Shown here: piece after piece, positions 37,535 through 46,296 of the stretch
How positions within the stretch are numbered: the stretch's first letter is position 1
Layout of the letters: the number at the start of each line of letters is the position of its first letter
Source of the DNA: Plasticicumulans acidivorans
GTDB taxonomy: Bacteria; Pseudomonadota; Gammaproteobacteria; Competibacterales; Competibacteraceae
NCBI RefSeq assembly: GCF_003182095.1
Contig: NZ_QGTJ01000001.1
Span: 248,001 to 312,000 of the forward strand
Length of the DNA: 64,000 bases
Direction: 5' to 3'
Made by a program: the position numbers and the translations under genes
The notes under the pieces: generated by a model
What the model was told of the DNA's origin: nothing
Databases searched by the model: none
The model's input: only the letters and a program-made list of their open reading frames with translations

Positions 37535-37753
37535 ATGTCGAAAGAAGATCACATCGAAATGGAAGGCACGGTCGTGGAGACCCTGCCCAACACCATGTTC
37601 CGCGTTGAGCTCGAAAACGGCCACGTTGTCACTGCCCATATTTCCGGGCGCATGCGCAAGCATTACATCCGCATATTGACCGGTGACAAGGTGCGCGTCG
37701 AGCTGACCCCTTATGACCTGAGCAAGGGTCGTATCACTTACCGCGGCCGTTAA
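37535..37753 (+). CDS. infA: Translation initiation factor IF-1
   Basis: 72 aa, complete and canonical: [20 protein letters not shown] through [20 protein letters not shown] to the terminal [12 protein letters not shown]. It is an OB-fold protein binding the 30S A-site. It lies 80 bp downstream of bpt and convergent with clpA. Confidence 0.99.
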   Translation: MSKEDHIEMEGTVVETLPNTMFRVELENGHVVTAHISGRMRKHYIRILTGDKVRVELTPYDLSKGRITYRGR

Positions 37754-37797
37754 AACCTGCGGCAATACAGCCCCGCTCCGCTTCAGCGAGCTGCACG

Positions 37798-37832
37798 ATC
37801 AGCCTCTTCCTTCCAGAAAGAAAGAGGCTGAT
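37798..37832. terminator. Hairpin between convergent infA and clpA
   Basis: An 11-bp perfect stem ATCAGCCTCTT (37798-37808) / AAGAGGCTGAT (37822-37832) in the convergent gap. Neither side has a clear T-run, so it may act as an mRNA 3' end stabiliser or a non-canonical bidirectional terminator. Confidence 0.6.
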
Positions 37833-37846
37833 TGCCGTGTGCCTGA

Positions 37847-40114
37847 TCAGGCCCCTGACACCTCGGTCGCCTCTTCCGCGACATCCAGTCTCAGTTCGTC
37901 GCCGACGCAGTCGATGGTCACATGGCCGCCTTCCACCAAGCGCCCAAACAGCAACTCCTCAGCCAAGGGCTTCTTGATGTGCTCCTGAATCACACGCGCC
38001 ATTGGCCGTGCACCCATCTTGCGGTCGTAGCCACGCTCAGCCAGCCAAGAGCGTGCCGCATCGGTCACTTCCAGGTTCACATGCCGCGGCACCAGCTGCG
38101 CTTCCAGCTCAATGATGAACTTGTCGACGACGTGGCCGATGGTTGAAGACTCCAGCGCCGCAAACTGGATGATCGCATCGAGACGGTTGCGGAACTCCGG
38201 CGAGAACATGCGACGGATGACGTCCATGCTGTCGGTCGTATGATCCTCGGTGGTGAAACCGATACCAGAGCGCTCGAGCTGATCGGCGCCGGCATTGGTG
38301 GTCATCACCAGAATCACATTGCGGAAGTCCGCCTTGCGGCCGTTGTTGTCCGTCAGCGTGCCGTGATCCATGACCTGCAGCAGCAGGTTGAACACGTCCG
38401 GATGGGCCTTCTCGATCTCATCGAGCAACAGCACGGAATGCGGGTGCTTGAGGATCGCATCCGTCAGCAGCCCGCCCTGATCGAAGCCCACATAGCCAGG
38501 CGGCGCACCGATCAGACGCGACACCGTGTGCCGCTCCATGTATTCGGACATGTCGAAGCGGATCAATTCGATCCCCAGCGCCTTGGCCAACTGCCGCGTC
38601 ACTTCCGTCTTGCCAACGCCCGTCGGACCCGCGAACAGGAACGAGCCGATCGGCTTCTCCTCATTGCCCAGCCCGGAACGCGCCATCTTGATCGAGTTGG
38701 CGAGTACGCCGATCGCCGGGTCCTGACCGAACACGACCAGCTTCAGATTGCGTTCGAGGTTACGCAGCGTGTCCTTGTCCGAGGCCGAGACGGTCTTCGG
38801 CGGAATGCGCGCAATCTTGGCAATGATCGCCTCGATTTCCGGCACGCCGATGGTCTTCTTGCGCCGGTTGAGCGGCAGCAGACGCTGGCTGGCACCGGCC
38901 TCGTCGATGACGTCGATCGCCTTGTCCGGCAGGTGCCGGTCATTGATGTAGCGCGCCGACAGCTCGACGGCGGCCCGCAGGCCCTTCATCGAGTAGCGCA
39001 CATCGTGATGCTCCTCGAAACGCCCCTTGAGGCCCTTGAGGATCTGATACGTTTCTTCGACGGACGGCTCCGGCACGTCGATCTTCTGGAAACGCCGCGC
39101 CAAAGCGCGGTCCTTCTCGAAGATGCCGCGGTATTCCTGATAGGTGGTCGAACCGATGCACTTGAGGTCACCCGACGCCAGCGCCGGCTTGATCAGGTTG
39201 GAGGCATCCATGACGCCTCCCGACGCGGCACCGGCACCGATCACCGTGTGGATCTCGTCGATGAACAGGACAGCGTTCTTTTCCTTGCGCAGCTGGGTCA
39301 GAACAGCCTTCAGGCGTTTCTCGAAATCGCCGCGGTACTTGGTGCCCGCCACCAGCGAACCAAGATCCAGAGAGTAGATCGTGGCCTTCTTCAGCACGTC
39401 CGGCACTTTGCCTTCGACGATGAGCTTGGCAAGCCCCTCAGCGATCGCAGTCTTGCCGACGCCGGCCTCGCCGACGAACAAGGGGTTGTTCTTGCGGCGC
39501 CGGCACAGGATCTGCACCGTGCGCTCGATCTCCTCGGCACGGCCGATCAGCGGATCGATGCGCCCCTGCTTGGCCGCCTCATTCAGGTTAGTTGCGTAGG
39601 TATCGAGCGGCCGACCGCTCGGCTGCTCGGGCGCGTCCTCGTCGCTGCCATTCGCGGCACCGTTCTGCTCTCCTTCGTCGGCAACCTTGGAAATACCGTG
39701 CGAGATGTAGTTGATGACGTCCAGGCGGCTGATGTCTTGGCGTTTGAGCACATACACCGCCTGCGAATCCTGCTCACCGAAAATCGCGACCAGCACGTTG
39801 GCGCCGGTCACCTCCTTGTTGCCTGACGACTGCACATGCAGAACCGCACGCTGCAGCACCCGCTGGAAGCCGAGTGTCGGCTGTGTCTCCCGTGGATCGT
39901 CTGCCGAGAGCACTGGCGTGCTTTCCCGGATGAAGGCCTGCAGTTCGGTCTTTAGCTTCTCGATGTTTCCACCGCAGGCACGCAGGACCTCGGCGGCGGA
40001 AGGATTGTCGAGCAAAGCGAGCAGCAGGTGCTCAACCGTCATGAACTCGTGACGGCTGTCGCGCGCATCGCGGAAAGCCATATTGATGGTGAATTCCAAT
40101 TCTTTGCTCAACAT
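37847..40114 (-). CDS. clpA: ATP-dependent Clp protease ATP-binding subunit ClpA
   Basis: 755 aa, close to E. coli ClpA (758). It begins MLSKELEFTINMAFRDARDS with the N-domain that docks ClpS. AAA-1 has LFVGEAGVGKTAIAEGLAKL and AAA-2 has LFAGPTGVGKTEVTRQLAKA; the IGF-type ClpP loop is represented by ERSGIGFTTEDH. It unfolds substrates for ClpP. clpS lies directly upstream (52 bp). Confidence 0.98.
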   Translation of the reverse strand: MLSKELEFTINMAFRDARDSRHEFMTVEHLLLALLDNPSAAEVLRACGGNIEKLKTELQAFIRESTPVLSADDPRETQPTLGFQRVLQRAVLHVQSSGNKEVTGANVLVAIFGEQDSQAVYVLKRQDISRLDVINYISHGISKVADEGEQNGAANGSDEDAPEQPSGRPLDTYATNLNEAAKQGRIDPLIGRAEEIERTVQILCRRRKNNPLFVGEAGVGKTAIAEGLAKLIVEGKVPDVLKKATIYSLDLGSLVAGTKYRGDFEKRLKAVLTQLRKEKNAVLFIDEIHTVIGAGAASGGVMDASNLIKPALASGDLKCIGSTTYQEYRGIFEKDRALARRFQKIDVPEPSVEETYQILKGLKGRFEEHHDVRYSMKGLRAAVELSARYINDRHLPDKAIDVIDEAGASQRLLPLNRRKKTIGVPEIEAIIAKIARIPPKTVSASDKDTLRNLERNLKLVVFGQDPAIGVLANSIKMARSGLGNEEKPIGSFLFAGPTGVGKTEVTRQLAKALGIELIRFDMSEYMERHTVSRLIGAPPGYVGFDQGGLLTDAILKHPHSVLLLDEIEKAHPDVFNLLLQVMDHGTLTDNNGRKADFRNVILVMTTNAGADQLERSGIGFTTEDHTTDSMDVIRRMFSPEFRNRLDAIIQFAALESSTIGHVVDKFIIELEAQLVPRHVNLEVTDAARSWLAERGYDRKMGARPMARVIQEHIKKPLAEELLFGRLVEGGHVTIDCVGDELRLDVAEEATEVSGA

Positions 40115-40166
40115 GTCGACAACCTCGTTCTGCTGAAACGTTAACGACGCGCTGCAACTCCCATTG

Positions 40167-40490
40167 TCAGGTTTCTTCCATGACGCAGAGCAATGGATGT
40201 TGGTGCGTCCGCGCAAAGGCATTCACCTGATTTACCTTGGTCTCTGCAACGTCGCGGCTGAAAACGCCGCATACTCCCTTGCCACGCGTATGCACATGAA
40301 GCATCACCTGTGTAGCTTTTTCACGATTCATGCCAAAAAAGCTTTCAAGCACCTGTACGACAAACTCCATCGGTGTGTAGTCATCGTTGAGCAACAAAAC
40401 CTGATACATACGCGGCGGCCGAATCTCCGGTTTGGCCTTCTCTACGGCCAAACCACCATCGCCGTGTCTTGGAGCGTTTTCCTGAGACAT
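40167..40490 (-). CDS. clpS: ClpS N-degron adaptor
   Basis: 107 aa. The adaptor recognises Leu/Phe/Tyr/Trp N-termini and hands them to ClpAP. Conserved [20 protein letters not shown] and [20 protein letters not shown] are complete. ATG 40490 is likely; an in-frame TTG two codons earlier is possible. The upstream region of about 180 bp also holds the aceA terminator. Confidence 0.97.
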   Translation of the reverse strand: MSQENAPRHGDGGLAVEKAKPEIRPPRMYQVLLLNDDYTPMEFVVQVLESFFGMNREKATQVMLHVHTRGKGVCGVFSRDVAETKVNQVNAFARTHQHPLLCVMEET

Positions 40491-40616
40491 TGGCAAACCC
40501 GAATCGATGTCAAAGCGATCGCGGCCCTGATCCTGATCACAGCCGCTACCTAGTTCTTAGATATACGGAAGCAACAGAGTTTCTTCCAGACCCACGCGAG
40601 CATGAAACGCGCAAAG

Positions 40617-40646
40617 AAAAACCCGGCAGCCGAAGCCGCCGGGTTT
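40617..40646 (-). terminator. Rho-independent terminator after aceA
   Basis: On the minus strand an AACCCGGC/GCCGGGTT stem with an inner TTCG loop is followed by TTTCTTT. This is a standard intrinsic terminator 27 nt beyond the aceA stop. Confidence 0.9.
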
Positions 40647-40672
40647 GATCATGCATTACTGCTGCCAGAAAC

Positions 40673-41950
40673 TCAGTGGAACTGCTCTTCTTCCGTCGAG
40701 CCGGTCAGCGCGGTCAGCGAGGAGGTGCCGCCCGAGATGACCTGGGTCACGTCGTCGAAGTAACCGGTACCCACTTCGCGCTGGTGCTTGACGGCGGTGA
40801 AACCGCGGTCGACAGCGGCGAACTCGGCCTGCTGCAGCTCGACGAAGGCCGACATCTGGCGCTCGGCGTAGCCCTGAGCCAGGTTGAACATCGAGTAGTT
40901 CAGGCTGTGGAAACCGGCCAGCGTGATGAACTGGAACTTGAAGCCCATCGCACCGAGCTCGCGCTGGAACTTGGCGATGGTTGCATCGTCCAGGTTCTTC
41001 TTCCAGTTGAAGGACGGCGAGCAGTTGTAGGCCAGCATCTGCTCCGGATAGACCTTGTGGATGCCTTCGGCGAACTTCTTGGCCTGCTCCAGATCCGGCA
41101 CGCCGGTCTCGCACCAGATCAGGTCGGAGTACGGGGCATACGAAATGCCACGGGCGATCGCCTGGTCCAGACCATTGCGGACACGGTAGAAGCCTTCGAC
41201 CGTCCGCTCGCTGCTGACGATGAAGTCCTTGTCGCGCGGATCGATGTCGGAGGTGATCAGGTTGGCTGCTTCGGCATCGGTACGGGCGATGACGAGGGTC
41301 TGCGTACCCATGAGGTCAGCCGCCAGGCGGGCCGCGACGAGCTTGGCAATCGCTTCCTGCGTCGGCACCAGCACCTTGCCGCCCATGTGACCGCACTTCT
41401 TCGCCGAGGCGAGCTGGTCTTCCCAGTGCACGCCGGCGGCGCCGGCCTTGATCATCGCCTTCATCAGCTCGAAGGCGTTCAGCACGCCACCGAAACCGGC
41501 TTCAGCGTCCGCCACGATCGGCTGGAAGAAATCGATCGAATCGTTACCCTCGGCGTGATACAGCTCGTCGGCACGCATCAGGGTGTTATTGATACGCTCG
41601 ACGACGGCCGGTACCGAGTTGACCGGGTACAGTGACTGGTCGGGATACATCGCACCGGCCAGGTTGGCATCGCCGGCAACCTGCCAGCCCGACAGATAGA
41701 TGGCTTTGAGGCCGGCCTTGACCTGCTGCATCGCCTGATTGCCGGTGAGCGCGCCGAGCGCATTCACGAACGGCATTTCGTTGACGTACTTCCACAGCTT
41801 TTCGGCGCCCTTCTGCGCCAGGGTGTACTCGATGCCGGCGGTGCCGCGCAGACGCACGACTTCCTCAGCCGAATACGGACGGGTGATGCCCTTCCAGCGC
41901 GGGTTCTCGGCCCAGTCCTTCTTCAGCTGCTCAACGCTCAGGTGCGGCAT
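40673..41950 (-). CDS. aceA: Isocitrate lyase
   Basis: 425 aa. It cleaves isocitrate to glyoxylate and succinate in the glyoxylate shunt, needed for growth on acetate or fatty acids. The catalytic loop [17 protein letters not shown] carries Cys186, and the Mg-binding region [20 protein letters not shown] is present. No malate synthase or aceK is adjacent. It is transcribed divergently from a LysR regulator. Confidence 0.98.
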   Translation of the reverse strand: MPHLSVEQLKKDWAENPRWKGITRPYSAEEVVRLRGTAGIEYTLAQKGAEKLWKYVNEMPFVNALGALTGNQAMQQVKAGLKAIYLSGWQVAGDANLAGAMYPDQSLYPVNSVPAVVERINNTLMRADELYHAEGNDSIDFFQPIVADAEAGFGGVLNAFELMKAMIKAGAAGVHWEDQLASAKKCGHMGGKVLVPTQEAIAKLVAARLAADLMGTQTLVIARTDAEAANLITSDIDPRDKDFIVSSERTVEGFYRVRNGLDQAIARGISYAPYSDLIWCETGVPDLEQAKKFAEGIHKVYPEQMLAYNCSPSFNWKKNLDDATIAKFQRELGAMGFKFQFITLAGFHSLNYSMFNLAQGYAERQMSAFVELQQAEFAAVDRGFTAVKHQREVGTGYFDDVTQVISGGTSSLTALTGSTEEEQFH

Positions 41951-42219
41951 TTCTCAGAATCTCCTGTACATACGAGGGGGCAAACGACAATCAAGACACT
42001 ACCAAGCAAACACAGACCCATTCACCGGCGGGCAAGAACCTCTCCCGCCATGGAACACAGAGGGAAAAGGAACAACTGCCCAGCATCATTTCACATAATG
42101 AAAATGCAGTGCGTACCGAGAAATTGCGCGGAGTCTATGCGGCTATGCAGCAATTGACAAGCACGTTTCATTAATTGTTAGTATTTAAAAAATAAATAAT
42201 TGAGCGATATCAATCCCAC
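41951..42219. promoter_or_regulatory. Overlapping divergent promoters of aceA and the LysR gene
   Basis: 269 bp. On the plus strand a consensus TTGACA (42154-42159) precedes TTAGTA/TAGTAT (42178-42184) with an 18-19 nt spacer. On the minus strand TTGTCA (42160-42155) and TAGACT (42137-42132) have a 17-nt spacer, so both -35 boxes use the same bases. ATTGC (42123-42127) and GCAAT (42150-42154) form a widely spaced inverted repeat next to them. This is the layout expected for an autoregulated LysR gene controlling its neighbour. Promoter calls are by eye. Confidence 0.5.
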
Positions 42220-43164
42220 GTGAATACCTCGATCAACCGCCATTACTACAAGCACAACCTGCTGCAGCAGTTGCGAGGTTTCTGCTATGCGGTACAAACA
42301 GGGAGCATTTCCCGCGCTGCGGAGAAGATGTTTCTCAGCCAACCCTCTGTTTCACTTCAAATTCAAGCACTTGAAAGAGAGCTCGGGGTAACGCTGTTCG
42401 AGCGACGAGGGCCGAAGATTCGTCTCACGCCAGAGGGGCAGACCTTATATGAGATGGCTCTGCCGCTGCTTGAGGGGCTCGACAACCTGCCCGAAACTTT
42501 CATGGCGCGCAGGGACAGCATCGAAACCGGCGAGCTGAACATTACGGCCGGTGAGGCCACGATCCTCTATCTGCTGCCGGATATCGTGAAGCGCTTCTGT
42601 GCCGCGCATCCGGGCATTCGCGTGCGCTTCCATAATGTCCCGGGCCGCGAGGGGCTGCGGCTGATGCGCGACGACGCCGTCGATTTCGCCGTCGGTTCGT
42701 TCCGTGATGTACCGGACGACATCACCTACCAACCGATCTACGCCTTCGACCAGATGCTGATCACGCCCACGGAACATCCGCTGGCGAACAAACCCGACAT
42801 CACGCTGGCCGATATCAGTGGCTACGAGTTCATCCTACCGCCGCGCGGCCTGAACACGTTGTCGATGGTCGAACTCGCCTTCCAGGAACAGGGGCTGAGT
42901 CTGAACGTGCGCCTGGAAGCCGGCGGCTGGGCGGTCATCAAGCACTACGTCGAGATGGGCCTGGGCATCTCCATCGTCTCCGGCATCTGCATCACACCGG
43001 AGGATCGCGTCGCAGCGCATTCCCTGAATCGCTACTTCCCGCGCCGCACCTACGGGGTGGTGATGCGCCGCGGCAAGTTCCTCACGCCGCAGGCCAAACG
43101 CTTCATCGAGTTCATCGACCCGAACTTTTTCATACTCGACCAGACCTTCGGTGAAGGCGGATGA
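42220..43164 (+). CDS. LysR-family transcriptional regulator
   Basis: 314 aa. An N-terminal winged helix (LLQQLRGFCYAVQTGSISRA, then AEKMFLSQPSVSLQIQALER, about 14-75) and a type-2 periplasmic-binding-fold effector domain (about 105-300; LNITAGEATILYLLPDIVKR) are complete. The first residues (NTSINRHYYKHN) and the sensor domain resemble CysB/Cbl-like regulators of the LTTR family. It starts at GTG 42220. Divergence from aceA suggests control of the glyoxylate shunt, but the ligand is unknown. Confidence 0.9.
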   Translation: MNTSINRHYYKHNLLQQLRGFCYAVQTGSISRAAEKMFLSQPSVSLQIQALERELGVTLFERRGPKIRLTPEGQTLYEMALPLLEGLDNLPETFMARRDSIETGELNITAGEATILYLLPDIVKRFCAAHPGIRVRFHNVPGREGLRLMRDDAVDFAVGSFRDVPDDITYQPIYAFDQMLITPTEHPLANKPDITLADISGYEFILPPRGLNTLSMVELAFQEQGLSLNVRLEAGGWAVIKHYVEMGLGISIVSGICITPEDRVAAHSLNRYFPRRTYGVVMRRGKFLTPQAKRFIEFIDPNFFILDQTFGEGG

Positions 43165-43170
43165 ACACCC

Positions 43171-43503
43171 TCAGGCGGTCGGCAAAGCGTCAATCTTGGC
43201 CGCCAGGATGTAATCGTTGACGTGCAATCCGGCGATGGCATGCGTGTAGACCACCACGTCAACATAGCCCCAGCCGAAATGCAGGTCCGGATGATGCCCC
43301 TCCTCTTCGGCCAGTGCGCCGATGCGGTTGACGAAAGCCAGCGCCGACACGAAATCCGGAAAACCGAAGTGCCGACGCAGACGTGTCGCACCGCCTTCGA
43401 GCATCCAGCCCGGTACTGAGGCAAGCAGATCATTCGCCTCGGTCATCGAAAGCGGCGGTATCCCGCCCCTGCATGGAGTACAACGCTGCTGTCTCAGATC
43501 CAT
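43171..43503 (-). CDS. phhB: 4a-hydroxytetrahydrobiopterin dehydratase (PhhB)
   Basis: 110 aa, pterin-4a-carbinolamine dehydratase that recycles the pterin cofactor of aromatic-amino-acid hydroxylases. The signature ALAEEEGHHPDLHFGWGYVD is intact, as is the N-terminal DLLASVPGWMLEGGATRLRR. It lies 7 bp from the convergent LysR gene; no phenylalanine hydroxylase gene is nearby. ATG 43446 (MTEANDLLASVPGW) is a possible shorter start. Confidence 0.93.
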   Translation of the reverse strand: MDLRQQRCTPCRGGIPPLSMTEANDLLASVPGWMLEGGATRLRRHFGFPDFVSALAFVNRIGALAEEEGHHPDLHFGWGYVDVVVYTHAIAGLHVNDYILAAKIDALPTA

Positions 43504-43630
43504 ATCCGAATCGTCCTCGCATCAAGGTCTGAAAGCCGGCCGGCCTCCACCAAACCGGGGCCTGCTGCGGCCGGGCCGCCGGATCATTCACCGGGCAGAT
43601 TCGAAACACCGTAGGGAGGCTTGCCCCGCC

Positions 43631-44077
43631 ATGCGCTGGTTTCCGCACGTTACTGTAGCGACGATCGTTGAACGCGATGGTCACTTTCTGATGGTTGAAG
43701 AAGACAAGGGAAGCGGCTCAGTGTTCAACCAGCCGGCGGGCCATCTTGAAAACGGTGAATCCCTGCTCGACGCCGCGCGGCGTGAAACGCTCGAAGAAAC
43801 CGGATGGGACGTAGCTATCGACGGACTCATCGGCTTCTATCAATGGCGCAACCCGGGCAAGGACGAAACCTACCTGCGCGCCTGCTTCCATGCGACGCCG
43901 CTATCCCACGATCCCGCACGCCCGCTCGACACCGGCATCATCGCCGCGCACTGGCTGACGCGCGACACGCTCGGCAGCGCACAGATACGCCCGCGCAGCC
44001 CGCTGGTGCTCGCCTGCATCGACGACTACCTCGCCGGCCAGCGTTACCCGCTCGCGCTGCTGCACCAGCTCGTTTGA
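43631..44077 (+). CDS. NUDIX hydrolase (NudJ-like)
   Basis: 148 aa. The NUDIX box G-x5-E-x7-R-E-x2-E-E is complete in GHLENGESLLDAARRETLEETGW (about residues 38-60). The N-terminal HVTVATIVERDGHFLMVEED and C-terminal SPLVLACIDDYLAGQRYPLA match the NudJ/YmfB group that acts on nucleoside and thiamin pyrophosphates. In many gammaproteobacteria mnmA follows; here a pdh operon does. Confidence 0.9.
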   Translation: MRWFPHVTVATIVERDGHFLMVEEDKGSGSVFNQPAGHLENGESLLDAARRETLEETGWDVAIDGLIGFYQWRNPGKDETYLRACFHATPLSHDPARPLDTGIIAAHWLTRDTLGSAQIRPRSPLVLACIDDYLAGQRYPLALLHQLV

Positions 44078-44249
44078 GCCTGCAGTCAAGCACCGTACGA
44101 AACACCTTCGTCGTCGGAATCCAACTGCAAAAAAGCGCAACGACTTTGCCAATCATGGCAAGAGTCGCCCGCAGGGTCTAAAGCAGGCGGGAAGCACGGC
44201 GCATGACGCCCTCTCGGGCGGCACGATGAGCGCCGCCCAGGAGGAAACG

Positions 44250-45323
44250 ATGAGTGTCGTCGCCCATTTCGATGTCCATCGCGTCCAATACCTCGACGCC
44301 GGCAGTCACCTGGTTGCCGACGCACCCGCGCTGGCCCGCGACCGTGCCCACCTGAGTGCGCTGTACCGGGCGATGGTGCGCACACGGATCTTCGATGCCA
44401 AAGCCGTCGCCCTGCAGCGCACCGGACGCCTCGGCACCTATGCCGCCTGTCTGGGGCAGGAAGCCATCGGCGTCTGCATCGCCGACCGCATGCAGACGAA
44501 TGACGTGCTGCTGCCCTCGTACCGGGAAACCGCGGCCTATCTGGGGCGGGGCGTGCGCATGGAAGAGCTGCTGCTGTACTGGGGCGGTGACGAGCGCGGC
44601 ATGGACTTCGCCGACGATCGCGAAGATTTCCCGATCTGCGTACCGATCGCCACGCAGTTGACCCAGGCCACAGGCGTCGCAGCCGCCTTCGCCTACCGCA
44701 GCGAAGCGCGTGTCGCGGTGGCTGTCTGCGGTGATGGCGCCACCTCACAGGGCGATTTCTACGCCGCGTTGAACCTCGCCGGTGCGTGGACACTGCCGTT
44801 CATCTGCGTCGTCAACAACAATCAGTGGGCCATTTCCGTTGCCCGCAAAGCGCAGTCGGCCGCGCAGACGCTGGCACAGAAAGCCATCGCTGCCGGTATC
44901 CACGGCGTGCAGGTCGACGGCAACGACCCGATCGCACTGTGCAGCGTGCTCGATGTCGCCCTCGACCGTGCGCGACGCGGTGGTGGCGCCACGCTGATCG
45001 AGGCCCTGAGCTATCGCCTGTGTGACCACACCACCGCCGACGACGCTGCACGTTACCGCCCGCTCGAAGAAGTCGAAGCCGCACGGCAAAGCGAACCCGT
45101 CGTGCGTCTCAGGCGCTACCTGCATGCGCAGGGCTGGTGGAACGCCGATGATGAAGAAGCCCTGAAAAACGCCTGCAGCACCGAAGTCGACGGCGCGGTC
45201 GAACGCTATCTCGCCACGCCGGCACCCGAGCCGACGGCCATGTTCGATCATCTCTACGCGTCGCTGCCGGCACCCCTGCAGGCGCCGCGCGCGGCACTCG
45301 CCGCGAGGGGGAGCGATGCCTGA
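44250..45323 (+). CDS. pdhA: 2-oxo acid (pyruvate) dehydrogenase E1 component, alpha subunit
   Basis: 357 aa. Decarboxylates pyruvate or a branched 2-oxo acid with thiamine diphosphate. The TPP motif GDGATSQGDFYAALNLAGAW...NNNQWAIS is visible around residues 160-195. The start is ATG 44250 with an ideal AGGAGG 6 nt upstream; another ATG at 44226 lacks this. It overlaps pdhB by 8 bp. Substrate preference (pyruvate versus branched-chain) cannot be decided from sequence alone. Confidence 0.92.
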   Translation: MSVVAHFDVHRVQYLDAGSHLVADAPALARDRAHLSALYRAMVRTRIFDAKAVALQRTGRLGTYAACLGQEAIGVCIADRMQTNDVLLPSYRETAAYLGRGVRMEELLLYWGGDERGMDFADDREDFPICVPIATQLTQATGVAAAFAYRSEARVAVAVCGDGATSQGDFYAALNLAGAWTLPFICVVNNNQWAISVARKAQSAAQTLAQKAIAAGIHGVQVDGNDPIALCSVLDVALDRARRGGGATLIEALSYRLCDHTTADDAARYRPLEEVEAARQSEPVVRLRRYLHAQGWWNADDEEALKNACSTEVDGAVERYLATPAPEPTAMFDHLYASLPAPLQAPRAALAARGSDA

Positions 45324-46296
45324 AATCACCCTGGTCGAAGCTATCAATCTGGCACTGGCCCGCGCGCTTGAAGAAGACGAACGCGTCCTCGTTTTCGGTG
45401 AGGATGTTGGTCACAACGGCGGCGTATTCCGTGCGACCAGCGGCTTGCAGGAACGCTTCGGTGAACGGCGCGTACGCGACACCCCGCTGAACGAAGCGAT
45501 GATCGCCGGCATGGCGATCGGCATGGCAGCACAGGGGCTGCGACCCGTCGCCGAAATCCAGTTCAGCGGCTTCATCTATCCCGCGCTCGATCAGCTGATC
45601 AATCATGCCGCGCGGCTGCGCAATCGCACGCGCAGTCGCCTCAGCTGCCCGCTGGTGCTGCGCGCGCCGGCCGGTGGCGGCATCCGTGCGCCGGAGCACC
45701 ACTCGGAATCCAATGAAGTGCTGCTGGCGCACATTCCCGGTCTGCGCGTCGTCATGCCCTCCTCACCGCGGCAGGCCTATGGACTGTTGCTGGCGGCGAT
45801 CCGTGATCCCGATCCGGTGGTGTTCTTCGAGCCGACCCGGCTCTATCGCCTGCTGCGGGAAACCGTCGATGACGACGCCGCGGCACTGCCGCTCGACACC
45901 TGTTTCGTGCTGCGCGAAGGGCGCGACCTGACCCTGGTCGCCTGGGGCGCCAGCGTCCATGAAAGCCTGCTCGCCGCCGAACAGCTGGAGGCGCAGGCCA
46001 TCTCGGCCGAGGTCATCGACGTCGCCACACTCAGCCCGCTGGACATGAGTACGATCCTCGCCTCGGTCGCCAAGACCGGGCGCTGCTGCATCGTGCACGA
46101 AGCACCGCGCAGCGGCGGCTGGGGCGCCGAGATCGCCGCACGCCTCGCCGATGAAGGACTGTTCAGCCTGCTGGCACCCGTCGCCCGCGTGACCGGCTAC
46201 GACACGGTCATGCCGCTGTTCCGCCTGGAAGGCACTTACCTGCCTGACGCCGCACGCATCATTGCCGCCGCCAGACGCCTGTTGGAGTACGCCTGA
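45316..46296 (+). CDS. pdhB: 2-oxo acid (pyruvate) dehydrogenase E1 component, beta subunit
   Basis: 326 aa. ITLVEAINLALARALEEDER, then VFGEDVGHNGGVFRATSGLQ and EIQFSGFIYPALDQLINHAA are typical of the beta subunit, which completes the E1 TPP site. It overlaps pdhA by 8 bp and pdhC by 1 bp, so all three are translationally coupled. Confidence 0.94.
   Translation: MPEITLVEAINLALARALEEDERVLVFGEDVGHNGGVFRATSGLQERFGERRVRDTPLNEAMIAGMAIGMAAQGLRPVAEIQFSGFIYPALDQLINHAARLRNRTRSRLSCPLVLRAPAGGGIRAPEHHSESNEVLLAHIPGLRVVMPSSPRQAYGLLLAAIRDPDPVVFFEPTRLYRLLRETVDDDAAALPLDTCFVLREGRDLTLVAWGASVHESLLAAEQLEAQAISAEVIDVATLSPLDMSTILASVAKTGRCCIVHEAPRSGGWGAEIAARLADEGLFSLLAPVARVTGYDTVMPLFRLEGTYLPDAARIIAAARRLLEYA

Noticed and set aside
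38240-39826. A 528-codon frame on the plus strand opposite clpA
   Set aside because: Antisense to a conserved ClpA; the translation has no folded-domain features.
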